In this document: in pieces, positions 1 through 9,897 of the stretch
How the letters are laid out: each line of letters opens with the position of its first letter
Position numbering within the stretch: the stretch's first letter is position 1
From: Hirudo medicinalis
Taxonomy: Eukaryota; Annelida; Clitellata; Hirudinida; Hirudinidae
Reading direction: 5' to 3'
NCBI GenBank assembly: GCA_011800805.1
Contig: MPNW01000160.1
Coordinates: 71,797 to 135,796 of the forward strand
Length of the DNA: 64,000 bases
Program-made: the position numbers and the translations under genes
Notes under the pieces: model-generated
Seen by the model: only the letters and a program-made list of their open reading frames with translations
Told to the model about the DNA's origin: nothing
The model's database searches: none

Positions 1-849
1 CGGTTGGATGCTAACAGAGGTTCTAGGTTCATGTCTTCAGACACAGCCATTGACCTCGGGTCGATTTGCCAACTTCAGGAAGACACATATGAAGTTCCCA
101 GTGAGCACACCCCAGGTGTAAAATATATTGTAAATATGGCGATTGGGTGTTGCACGTGTCCTGTTGGTAATACTGGAGGACCCTGCAAGCATCAAGCTGT
201 AGTAATGAAGGTATTCAAAATTTCCAGTTGGAATTTTCTGCCAGTTATGGATCCAGAAATGCGTCGCCTTTTCCACATTGTGGCAACTGGCGATACCGAC
301 GTCCCAAGGACCTGGTTTGATTCACTTACTTCCATGTCAAATGTTGTGCATAGTTGTGACTTGGAAGTAACAGAATCAAGCCAATCAGAAGTTGCCTCTA
401 CAGCAATTAAAGTACATGAAGAGGCATGTGTCCAGCTTCCTGATCCTGCCTTGGTTGATAAATTAGCAGAGTTTCATAACAGACTCAAGAATCTGTATTA
501 CTCTGATCCAGTCACCTTTGGACCAGCCATTGAGTCATGTTGCAATCAGGCCCTTAAAAGCAGTGACTCATCAATTGTGTCGGCACTGTTCTGTTTTGGT
601 AAGAACGCAGAGAAGAAAAGTGCCCAAAGAGGAGTCCTCCGCCTAGGTAAAGCCATTGGGGTTCAACCCACGGCTTTATCTAGGCGGAGGATGAGTGTGG
701 GTGGCCGAAAATTATGTCACCTTGGGCGGCCACCACAATCTTCCCGTTCACATGAGCATGCCTACGCAAAGAGGCGTGCAAGCGGACAGCACTGCAACTT
801 AATGCCAAAGAGGCAGAGGTGNATACACTTGTTTCTAGATTTATTTTAA
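1..849 (+). CDS. SWIM-type zinc-finger protein, partial, probably transposon-derived
   Basis: An open frame enters from the left edge and stops at 847-849; no start codon is visible. Near codons 49-66 it has a SWIM signature, CxC then CKH (GCCTCPVG...GPCKHQ), a predicted zinc-binding fold found in MULE-like transposases and other DNA-binding proteins. The C-terminal part has a basic segment, GVQPTALSRRR, followed by GGRK and GRPP. From memory, similar tails occur in large families of uncharacterised invertebrate SWIM proteins thought to derive from mobile elements. The frame contains one undetermined base at 822 and a near-perfect inverted repeat at 635-691. It could be a host gene's last exon or a degraded element copy; function is not assignable. 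Confidence 0.55.
   Translation, partial: RLDANRGSRFMSSDTAIDLGSICQLQEDTYEVPSEHTPGVKYIVNMAIGCCTCPVGNTGGPCKHQAVVMKVFKISSWNFLPVMDPEMRRLFHIVATGDTDVPRTWFDSLTSMSNVVHSCDLEVTESSQSEVASTAIKVHEEACVQLPDPALVDKLAEFHNRLKNLYYSDPVTFGPAIESCCNQALKSSDSSIVSALFCFGKNAEKKSAQRGVLRLGKAIGVQPTALSRRRMSVGGRKLCHLGRPPQSSRSHEHAYAKRRASGQHCNLMPKRQRXIHLFLDLF
635..691. repeat. 20-bp inverted repeat inside the SWIM reading frame
   Basis: Arm 635-654 and arm 672-691 are reverse complements with one mismatch over 20 bases, separated by a 17-base spacer that contains a smaller GGTT/AACC pairing. Both arms are read through in frame and encode the stretch around GKAIGVQPTALSRR. The transcript could form a strong hairpin. Confidence 0.8.
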
Positions 850-1338
850 TTTTATTTTAATGAGATTTCCCCCTTCAACCAATCATGTTTCAGCGTTGAT
901 ATTAATTATTCATGAGTTATTCGTTTAGGTTACGAAAAAAAAAGTCGCGAGCGGGGGCGCTTCCATCGCCACGGCTCATGTCATTCTTGAAGCGCGGAAC
1001 TGCAAATAATAATTTTCGTTACACGGTTTTAAAATTAAACATTTCGTAAAATATCAGTGCGCTTTAATTTTCTTTAAAGGAAAATAAGTAATTGAGGGGA
1101 ATGTCGTTATATGTTAAAGTTGTATTAAAATATTAGTTCTCCACAAACATTACTACTATTATTACAGCTGTTATTACAACTAATTTACTTTTGTTTGAAG
1201 AGTAGTGGTAGTAGTTCAAATAAGTTTCAAGCACCAAATGAAACACGGTTGCATGTTTTGATTTTGAGTCTGGCGTAGAATCGGTTCAAAAGGGAATATT
1301 TTAGCGATACTACTGTCGTTTGGCTTAACTTTTAAGTC
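850..1338. other. Intergenic; upstream region of SNAPC3
   Basis: No coding frame is seen. A short G+C-rich, CpG-containing patch at about 943-1005 stands out from AT-rich surroundings and could be part of the SNAPC3 promoter. No TATA box or other defined element was recognised. Confidence 0.4.
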
Positions 1339-4300
1339 ATGGAATTTTTTGACATTAGCAACCCCATAAACGTTAAGCAATTTCTTTCCGAATGCAGATC
1401 TAGCTTGTCAGAGTACGATCTATGCTCAAGTAATGAATTTGTCGGAGAGAAATGTATCATGTATCCAGAAACTTTTGATGCGTCAAAATTCAGGTCTATT
1501 AGGTTTTATTTTTACATTTTAATGTGTCGTGGTTACTTTGAGATTATGTAGATCAAAAACTCTGGGCTGTGCTGTGGTTGTAGGTTCAGCATTAAACAAG
1601 TTTAGGATGCCCTTTCTGAGATTATAAGTTCATTGCTTGTACTTTGGCTGGTTCTTTGGTTATTTGGTTTATGTTCCTGTGGTGATGATAACATTATTTT
1701 CTTCTTCAGTGCTGAGAAATTGAAACCAGACACCAAAGTAGATTCTTTAAAGAGTATTGATGACTCCAAAGGACTGAAATTGCTGGAGTTAGCAAAAAAA
1801 GATGTTAAATATTTTTCATTTTATTATCTTTTTGGAACTGGTGCTGAAATCTTTTGATATTGGTGATAGCAAATGCTGTAATTTGAAATAATTTGCAGAT
1901 ATAGAAAGGCAGAATTGCAAAGAAGGCAAAAAACTAACAAAACAGACAAATTTATCAGACATTTATCAGACAGTCCATGGGTATTTATCATATTTAAAGA
2001 TATTCCTTTAAACATATAAAGTTTACAAAGATAAAGATACATGATCTTAATTTTCATTTTAATTGATTAATTATGTTTAATTGAATTGTATTTTATTGAT
2101 TTAGTAGTTATGTTAAATTATCTGAGAACTAATTCGTGATGAGTTTTACTTGATGCTAAATGCTATGCCAATTCATTCCAAGATACACAAGCTGACTTGG
2201 CTAGGAGCAGATTATGTCCCCCCGAAGAAGGAAGAGCACATAGAACTGCCTGACGTCCTTATGAGGGTCCACTTCTATCGAGCTGTGAGGGAGAAGAAAT
2301 CAGTCAGTTGGAATTGTTTTTGTGGAATTTTCCAAACATGATTTTTTGAAGTATGGAAATCTTGTTATAATGGCTATAATTGCTCTTAAATAATATTAAT
2401 AATGATTGTTAATAGTGATAATAATGTCATAGTGGTAGTTTATTGGAGTACTGGAAAAAAGGATTTCTTACTTATGTATCGCTAAATCTTCAAACAAGGC
2501 CCATTCATATTTTGAAACAGCTTCCTTCACTTTTAATATTTAAAATTCTTTTAATGCATCTTTAACCACTTTATATTTTGAAATATTTTAAAATCAGAGT
2601 AAGTTTGTCTATTTTATTTGATAAATTTTTTTACTTCAACTTTTATCTTAGATTTTTAATTTGAATGCAGAATGAAATATCTTCTTCACTTTCTATTCTC
2701 TTCATCTAGCGATCTATTTATTGTTTTGAGTTTACATATGGAGTTTACATTTTGGAATTTTTTTGAAGTAATTTGCTTTAACATTGTAAACTTGTTACAC
2801 CAGTGTTGTTATTTATTAACGTCTGTTACACAAATGGATGGTTAGAACGGGGCATCCTCGACTTAATTTGAATCCATGTCGCCGTCGTGAGAGGCGAAGA
2901 CCGTTAGACCATGCAGGAGCTCAACTTATCTTATGCCTTGTTCTTACATTCCAGCGTTATACAAGGATTCAAGAGTTTGAGGTTCTAGGTCAAACAACTT
3001 TGTCCTCGCTAAAGGACCAGTTTAGCTGCCTATCAGACCACGTCTGCCATCACAACTTTGCTGAGGACCCCGATGATTCTGTTGGAAAGATTGCAAAGGT
3101 TTGTTATTGTGGTTTGATTCATGTCCTTTTCTTTTTTGTATTGATGCATCATCTTTGATGATCCAGTATTTTAAGAGTTACTCGATTGGTATTTATAATC
3201 ACTGCACTTTTAGCACAATGTTTATTTTATTGTTTATATATTGTTTATAAACAAATATAATTGTATAATTGGCATTCTCATCTCAGGATATCTACAAGTC
3301 AAATTTCTTCTTCATTGAAGGCACCTTTTACAATGATATGAGTGACAAGAACAATGTGGATCTCTCTGCGTTAGTTTTAAATTTTGTCTTGAATGTCACT
3401 GCACCAATTGTGACTGTATTTAAAAGTTAATTTGCAAACTAAGATAAAACTTAAAAATCATACTCTTGAGCTTTATTCCCTCGAGCTCAGATTTCTGTAA
3501 TATTTGTATCAGGGAGCCAAAACTATATGTATGTTTAAAGCTGCAACGTCGAATGTTTTTTATAATGTGATAAATATTATTGAAAAAATAAATAAATGAT
3601 AAATATTTTATAATGCGATAAGTATTTGAATTGGGATAGAGTTATCAAAGAGTGGGCTGATGAGAGAACCGACAGGGTCGGTCCATTCAAGTATACTGCC
3701 ATGGAGGGGGTAAAGTTCATTGACCTGACCTTCAAACTGGGCCATCCTTACCTCTACATGCATCAGGGAGACTGCGAACATCTTTTGATCTTCTCTGACA
3801 TCAAGTAAGAAAAATGAGAAACTTGTTTCAATCTAATAAGCTAGGTTATTTAAGCATCTAACTGCTAATAAATGAATGATGCTTATTATTTAATAATTAT
3901 CTTAGCAATTAGCTCCTTTAATTATGGACCAATGCCTTTTGTTATATAAAATGTTATATTTTTCTTGATTCAAAGAGTGGTCACAGATCAGGACACTTAT
4001 GAAGCCAGTAAATATCCTATGGAAACTTTTAGAATCAGTAACAGAAGGGTTGCCTGTCATGCTTGTTGTTTTACTGCAAAGTATGAGAATTTTTTTTTTT
4101 TTGTAAATTATAAAAATCTGTTGTTTGTGTTTAAGTTTAAAATGTAATCATCTTTGATGTAACTGTATGAATTTATTACTGGTCAAGGGTTTGAAATTTT
4201 GGGATATTTGACCACTTAATGTATATGATGTCTTAGATATAAAATTGTGCTATTTGTCTTTTTATTAATTTTAAAATTTTATAGTAATTCACTTTAATCC

Positions 4301-4536
4301 GTCAGTAAATATTTTTCAGGTGGATAGCATTTAACAGCTCATACTCTCCAGATGATCCAGGTTTCTTCTGTGACCTCTGCCTCAAGATGTTGCACTACGA
4401 TAAACAAGGCAAACTTCATGACAAGAATCTCAAGGTTTACCTTCACCCGTTTTGCTCTGGAAGGTGGGATTGTGACGACTACGAGGAGGAAAGAGGCTTT
4501 CGCAAGTCGAAAGCCGAGCTAATTTATTATGCATAA
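1339..4536 (+). CDS. SNAPC3: snRNA-activating protein complex subunit 3 (SNAP50)
   Basis: Subunit of SNAPc, which binds the proximal sequence element of snRNA promoters and supports Pol II and Pol III transcription. Coding exons built by phase: 1339-1493, 1710-1803, 2144 or 2183-2302, 2955-3098, 3287-3369, 3640-3804, 3976-4080, 4320-4536. All junctions keep frame, giving roughly 360-374 residues against about 411 in human. Diagnostic blocks are DIYKSNFFFIEGTFYND, HPYLYMHQGDCEHL and FFCDLCLKMLHYD; the last two carry the Cys/His residues of the conserved zinc-binding C-terminal region, preceded by CHACC. The first ATG at 1339 is the only in-frame start seen. The N-terminal part, exons 1-3, is poorly conserved and its exon 3 boundary is uncertain. 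Intron 3 holds a tRNA-like element. Confidence 0.9.
2848..2925 (-). repeat. tRNA-Glu-like SINE head or tRNA pseudogene
   Basis: On the minus strand, TGGTCTAACGG (plus 2901-2911) fits the Pol III A box exactly. A CGCC-CTCTCAC-GGCG anticodon-arm-like segment resembles tRNA-Glu(CUC). GGATTCAAATT (plus 2865-2875) is a degenerate B box. Stems are imperfect, so a functional tRNA is unlikely; a tRNA-derived SINE relic or pseudogene in SNAPC3 intron 3 is the better reading. Confidence 0.5.
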
Positions 4537-4733
4537 CGAGTGTCAGTGAAAAGTTGAATGGAAAAATTTGAACATCAAAGATTGAATTCTTAATTGTTTT
4601 GCTGTTGTTTATTAGCTGATGACATCATAAATTGTGAGGAAACTTCAAAAGAACAATAGAAGATATAGAATAATACCAGCTAAGGGCTGATTACTCTAAG
4701 TCATGAGATTTTTGACAAGGACTTTTCCCATCA

Positions 4734-5605
4734 TTATCTACATGCATCATTTCTTTCCAAATGAATCTTCCCTGTTTCTACAAAGTATGCAACATTTAAA
4801 TTAATTATTATAACGATGTTCTGAACCGGCATATTGCAAACAACCTTCTTAGCCTGAGGCTTTTCCGGATTTCTAGGATCGTGGAAGTGTTCAAAAGAGA
4901 TCTTTTCTTTCAGAAAAAGTGGTTTGTCGCTTTCAAGTATCAAATCATTGATTGGAACTACCAAAAGTTCAATTAAAATCAATTTAATAAAGTACTGGCA
5001 GAAAATATATTTATATTATTTGATGGGGAGATGACTGATGAATGTTATTAGATTCTCACCAATTCCTTTGGCCTGTTGTCTCTGATGAGCTGCTGGCAAT
5101 TTGCAGTTTTGGAGACCAGTGGTTGGTTTGTAATCGTGGCGAGAGGTGCTATCGAATGAGTAGGGTGGTGGGTTCTCTTTGGCTGCACTTGTTTTGTGGA
5201 TCCACCATGGTCCCACGTCGTTGTCTACGCCTTTAAGGAGATGAACGAGTTTTATGGATTGCTTTAGTTTTTGCCTTTGAAGCTTGCTAAAATTTAGTAA
5301 TTGCTGGTATTTGCCATGTTGAGAAGACTGGATTGCTGAGAGGAATTCGTTAAACTTAACAAAAATTAGAAGCGATTAAATTTAAAGAGGCTGGGAAACC
5401 AAACAACGTTTGTGAATTTGTGCCTTCTCGTATAGAAGTTCGTATTTGTGATTTACTAAAATTAATTTGTAGGTTTGTCGACTTGGATGGTAAAAGCTAA
5501 AGACAAATTACCTTTGGTTGTCACATAATTAAGGTCTTCAAAGTACGATCTGACGTTTTCAAAGTTGTGCTTAACGCATTGTTGACCGCTCGAAGTAGAT
5601 TTCAT
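4734..5605 (-). CDS. Hypothetical three-exon protein
   Basis: Three minus-strand exons join in phase with GT-AG signals: 5605-5512, 5230-5060 and 4957-4734, giving about 162 residues. The ATG at 5605 is chosen because no upstream in-frame ATG precedes the acceptor-like site near 5690, but the open frame extends back to that site, so an upstream exon is possible. The middle is Pro, Tyr and Thr rich (NPPPYSFDSTSRHDYKP); the DYKP-type motif recalls short repeats in some axonemal microtubule inner proteins, which is only suggestive. No signal peptide, membrane segment or known domain was recognised. The end of exon 3 is less protein-like and may be spliced further. It lies between SNAPC3, convergent, and the secreted gene at 5816. 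Confidence 0.5.
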
Positions 5606-5815
5606 AATTGACTTAAAATTGTTTCCGCTTAGTTGGTGTTTGAGAACCTTTGCGAGTTCTCCATGGAAACGAAGTCGATGCACTTGAAGCTATGGTGAAA
5701 TTCAAAGTGGATTGTTTTAATTTTGTAATGAAAAAAACAACAGTCTCATGCGTTTATTAATTAAATAAATGGATAAAGTTTATTCGAAATATACTTCGTT
5801 ATTTTCTGAAGATTA

Positions 5816-6805
5816 TCAACCAAAACATCTGTTGTCTCTTACACAACCGAGATAATTCAAGGTACCTCTGGGATATTTGTTACAGTAGACCTCGATGCAG
5901 ACATCTCCTACATCGTTGAATGCTTTCTTGTCTCGTAATTCTTTCTCTGGGAAGTTCGCTCTCAATCTGTCAAATCTATCCAGTAACTCCGAGGCCAAAT
6001 CATCGCTTGGCTCCAAAGTTGGTCTGAAGAAATTGGATTTGTACACTAAATTGCCGTCTGCTTCAAAATGTTTTTTGTAGTCTTTCATGGATTTCGAAAA
6101 TCGACGAAAGGTATTGATTTCGTTTTCGGAAACATTTTCATCTGAGTTTCGTTCGTCCTTCATCTCTTTGTTGGCCTTATCGTCTGGTTTTTCCATTCGT
6201 TTCTCAAATAAATTTCTTATATTAGCATAATTGTTACCATTCGCAATTGAAACCAAATCATTACGATCAGCATAAGGAAAACCGAAAGCGTTACCTCCGT
6301 ATATTTTTGACTCTTCATCAATCGGGTGACCCAGGACATTTTCAGAATCCTTAAACTTTTGGAACGAATTCAAATTGCAAGGAACGTTGGCACCATCTTT
6401 ATTCCTCATCCAGCATTCATTTTCCATCCAGCTTTTCAATGCATCTAATCTAAGTCTTCTAACTTCTGAATACCTGAAATAATTGTCATAAAATTCTTTC
6501 ATCAAGTGGGATTCTCCGAACTTGGAGTCGAAATTTGATTTTTCTTTTTCGAAAGGATAGACGATGCCAGTGCGATTAAAGTGTTCCAGCGGCAACCCAT
6601 GACTCTGGGAATGGCCTAAGAATGTAAGAACTAAACGTGAAATATCTTAAACATGATTTGAGTTTGAGGAAGTTAGTAACGAAGAACATCTAGCTATTGT
6701 GCAAATTTACGTTAACCCAATAAAAACTCATTACAAAATGTTCTTACGTAGCAAATATAGTAGAAGTGCAGCCCAGAATACAATGTCGGTTGAGAATTTT
6801 TTCAT
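5816..6805 (-). CDS. Hypothetical secreted protein with C-terminal CxRDNRCFG
   Basis: Two exons, 6805-6748 and 6615-5816, join in phase 1 (GTAAG donor, TTAG acceptor) to give about 285 residues. Exon 1 encodes MKKFSTDIVFWAALLLYLLR, a likely signal peptide. The mature part is highly charged, with dibasic sites such as VRRLR and EKR, a Lys/Glu-rich middle, and few cysteines: two near residues 90-105 and four in the last 30 residues. It ends CVRDNRCFG followed by stop; a terminal Gly after a Cys pair would suit peptide amidation if the C-terminus is processed. I recognise no family. A peptide-hormone precursor or an extracellular structural protein are both possible. A minus-strand AATAAA lies at about 5754. 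Confidence 0.6.
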
Positions 6806-8070
6806 TTTAAAATTAAATCAACCAAAAAAGCTCTAAATATATCTTTATTGCCCAAGCAACCGCCAATGCAATTATGCCAGACAATTGCAATGTCAAGTTT
6901 TGGTTAACGTCATAAAATTTAATCAACTTAAAAATATTCTTATTCAGAAAAAGAGAGACAAAAACTCCAACTCTTGGGAACTTTTACGGATGGCTCATTT
7001 TATAGCCATTTTTCGAAGCCGGAAGTGGCTCTGGCGTGGAAGCCTGCCGTTACGGATTGCGTGCTCTAGAAAGTGGAAGGCTGTATAGGACAATATTTTG
7101 TGCTCGACAGTTGCTATTACATCCAGGTGCTAATGCAGGTTTTACTGAAATGCATTTGGTTGAGCTACTAATTCCCGTCTTTATTTCCATGTTCAATCTG
7201 GAATCGTGCGAGATTTAAAATCCAAGAATTCTAAAATCTATTCCCAGATTCCTATATGTTTTAGCCAAAATATAAAAAAAGCATGTTGATCTCGTTTGGC
7301 GAATTGGTTGGACGAAGATTTGTGGCATTCCAGGCGGAAGTTTCGAGCGAACAACACGCTCCAGTAGTCGTGGAGGCTTCCTGTGGGAAGTTGTAATGCA
7401 CTTCTGTTCGCCTCAAGATAATTTGTCTACAAAGACTTTTGACTGTCAGTTGAAAGCAAATCACATCTGCATTTTGCACTTGTATTTTGAGGCTACTGGA
7501 TGTTAAAAATAACAATGCTCAATTATGTGGCCAATCTGAATGATTATTGCAGGTCTTTGATCACTTTTCAGATCACAAAACTTTTACTAATGGGGTTAAT
7601 GAATTTAGGGAAACTTAATAACAAGAGGAAGTTGATGGCCAATTGCTAAACCTAGTAAATCAAATAAATAAAAACAAAGTTGCCTTATTTTCATTCCAGT
7701 GATTTTATTGTGACCTATTATGCACTTAATCACTGGGAGGTCGTAGAAGTAACATTCATACCAAGTCAAGCATGAATAATACAGCCCTCAAATCAGGCAA
7801 TTTGTAGTGATATGCATTGCTTTGCAAAAAATTTACGTTTCTCCACCTGATGAATTCGGATTCCGTTCTGTCAATACGCTCCTCAATATAGCGATTTTTC
7901 TTTAATTGTTTGCACCAAATCAATTTTAATTTTATTTTTTAAAATTTGTATCATTAAGGCAAAATGTCTTCTAATTACAAAAGTAGCAAAATAACTGAAA
8001 CGTTTCTTTATTAATAAACAACAATCACCATATCAAAAGGGTTCCATTAAAATAGTCACATGCAACCTCA
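6806..8070. other. Intergenic between secreted gene and SAP18
   Basis: Mostly AT-rich. A patch at about 7010-7150 is richer in CpG and in codon-like sequence (a frame reading VEACRYGLRALESGRLYRT), but no splice-consistent gene could be built. The 3' untranslated region of SAP18 with a TTTATT (AATAAA on the minus strand) at about 8005 lies at its right end. Confidence 0.4.
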
Positions 8071-8766
8071 TCACCACCTTCTTGCTTCCCTAGGTGGAGA
8101 TATGGCAATGTCTATGTAATCCCCGATCTCAAATTCTCTGCTGGCCAGTGTGACATTATCGTCTGCTCCTTTCCTCCCCGAGCAGGTGCTTCCAATCTCC
8201 CTCATTTTGTAAGTTGGGGTTCTTGGGTCTGGTCGAATGATGGCAAAGTCAAAGTATGTCCCCTTCTTCCTGGCATCTTCATTCACTTCCTTGACCAGGC
8301 TTGTCAGTTCCTTGAGAGTGGCATCCATCCTTTAATAGAAATTTGTGCAAAAATGGCTTGCTTGAATTATAAGTCTTCATTTCTAAGAAAACGCCTATCA
8401 TGAATGTGATTTCAAACATACCATGTATAAATCTGTAATTCATTTGTCGGAGTGTTGCCTCTTGCATATTCACTCAGAGAATTGTGGTGCCCAGTGCTAC
8501 AGAACACTCTAAGTAGGAGGGGACACGTCTGCAAATAAAATTATATCAGTTAAAAACTTCTAATGAGAAATAAATTTGTTTTAACAAATATTAAATTAAA
8601 TAAAGTCTGCCAATAAGCAATATTTTCCACAACTTCGAACGCGCATTGGTCGAATTGCATACTGCGAATGTGGGAGTAGTTTTTTGCTTACCTTTTCTCT
8701 ATCAATACCTTTGGCTTTGTTTAAAGTTCCGTTAACATCAAATGGGTCGGCCATATCAGTGGGCAT
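8071..8766 (-). CDS. SAP18: Histone deacetylase complex subunit SAP18
   Basis: Ubiquitin-fold protein of the Sin3-HDAC corepressor and of the ASAP/PSAP splicing-associated complexes, nuclear. Exons 8766-8692, 8528-8422 and 8329-8071 join in phase (GTAAGC and GTATGT donors) to 146 residues, close to human length of about 153. Diagnostic segments are GIDREK, TCPLLLRVF, NELQIYTWMDATLKELTSLV, EIGSTCSGRKG and FEIGDYIDIAI, nearly identical to human SAP18. The start ATG at 8766 gives a short N-terminus (MPTDMADPFDVNG) replacing the human acidic leader. The junction codon TGG (W of IYTW) is split between exons 2 and 3. Confidence 0.95.
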
Positions 8767-9897
8767 TTTGAATAATCTATAAATTTGCCGGCGACAACTT
8801 TATCGTTATTTTTTAACCTTCCTTACCGATTCTCGACGTCAAAACAAATAACAATGAAACAAAATAATAAAATTTTAAATACTAGTAAAAAGTTAACCAC
8901 ATAATTGTTTTAAATAATAAATTATTTTAAAATAATGTTGCAAGAATAAATATTTTCAATGGTTAACTTACCGTAATGACCAATAAAATAAATAGATTAA
9001 CAAACCAAATATGTCCTTAAACTTTTGAATTATATCGTTAAAATTAATACAAACAGCTTAGAAAACTTGAAAGCGGGTAAATTGCCAAAATAAAAGAATT
9101 AACTTTAACAAGTGTGCTTTTTAAAGCCGACAGCTTTTTGGGGTCCACCGGGGCCTTAACATTTTTTTTTTTGCTTTTCCATTAGCAAATTGACATAACA
9201 GGGGCTCGTGTCTGCTTTGCAGAAACATCTTTCTTTAAAACATATTTATTATACATTTTTTGCATGAGGTTTTTATCAGTTATCGGTTATCAGTAGAGGC
9301 ATCAGGGAGCAATCCAATCTTGACATTTAAGAAATATCGACTAACGTTTAACCATACATCACGCTGCATCCATCATATACTTTCTGATGGAAAGTATGCT
9401 AATATTTTTGCATATGCATACTGATAGAAATATGCATGTGCTAATATTATTTTCACATTGTCAATTAAGGCTTTATTACCTTAGTCATGTACTTTCCATA
9501 ACACTTTCAGCACAGAGAAGAATAGTTATTATTATAATTATAATAAATGTATTATAAGAGGCTATAGTCCTCCGCTTGAAGATATAAATAAATAAATAAG
9601 TGAATATCGGAATGGTACCATTGTAATTTCTTGATGAAATAGTATATTATTTACTTTTTTATTAATATCTTAAAAAAATATGAAAGTTGACAATACTGCA
9701 TATTGTTTTCTCCCTTCCGATTAATTAATAATGATTCAATTTTAATCACGCTTTCAATCAAAAAATTGATCGGATGAATGTGCGAGGTTTACAAGTCGAC
9801 ATAAAAATGATCAAGTTTATCGAATGTCGTTCAGAAAGTTCGTTTTTCTTTAGTAGGAAGGTCAAGCTTTAGTTTGCTTTTCCATTGGTACGAAACA
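8767..9897. other. Intergenic, very AT-rich
   Basis: Divergent spacer between SAP18 (minus) and the secreted-protein gene at 9898 (plus). It holds both upstream regions. No coding frame, RNA gene or clear repeat was recognised. Confidence 0.4.

Noticed and set aside
2848..2925. Functional tRNA-Glu gene
   Set aside because: B box and several stems are degraded and the acceptor stem does not pair well.
7036..7218. Frame reading EACRYGLRALESGRLYRT
   Set aside because: Looks protein-like over about 40 residues but lacks a start context, splice partners or a recognised family.
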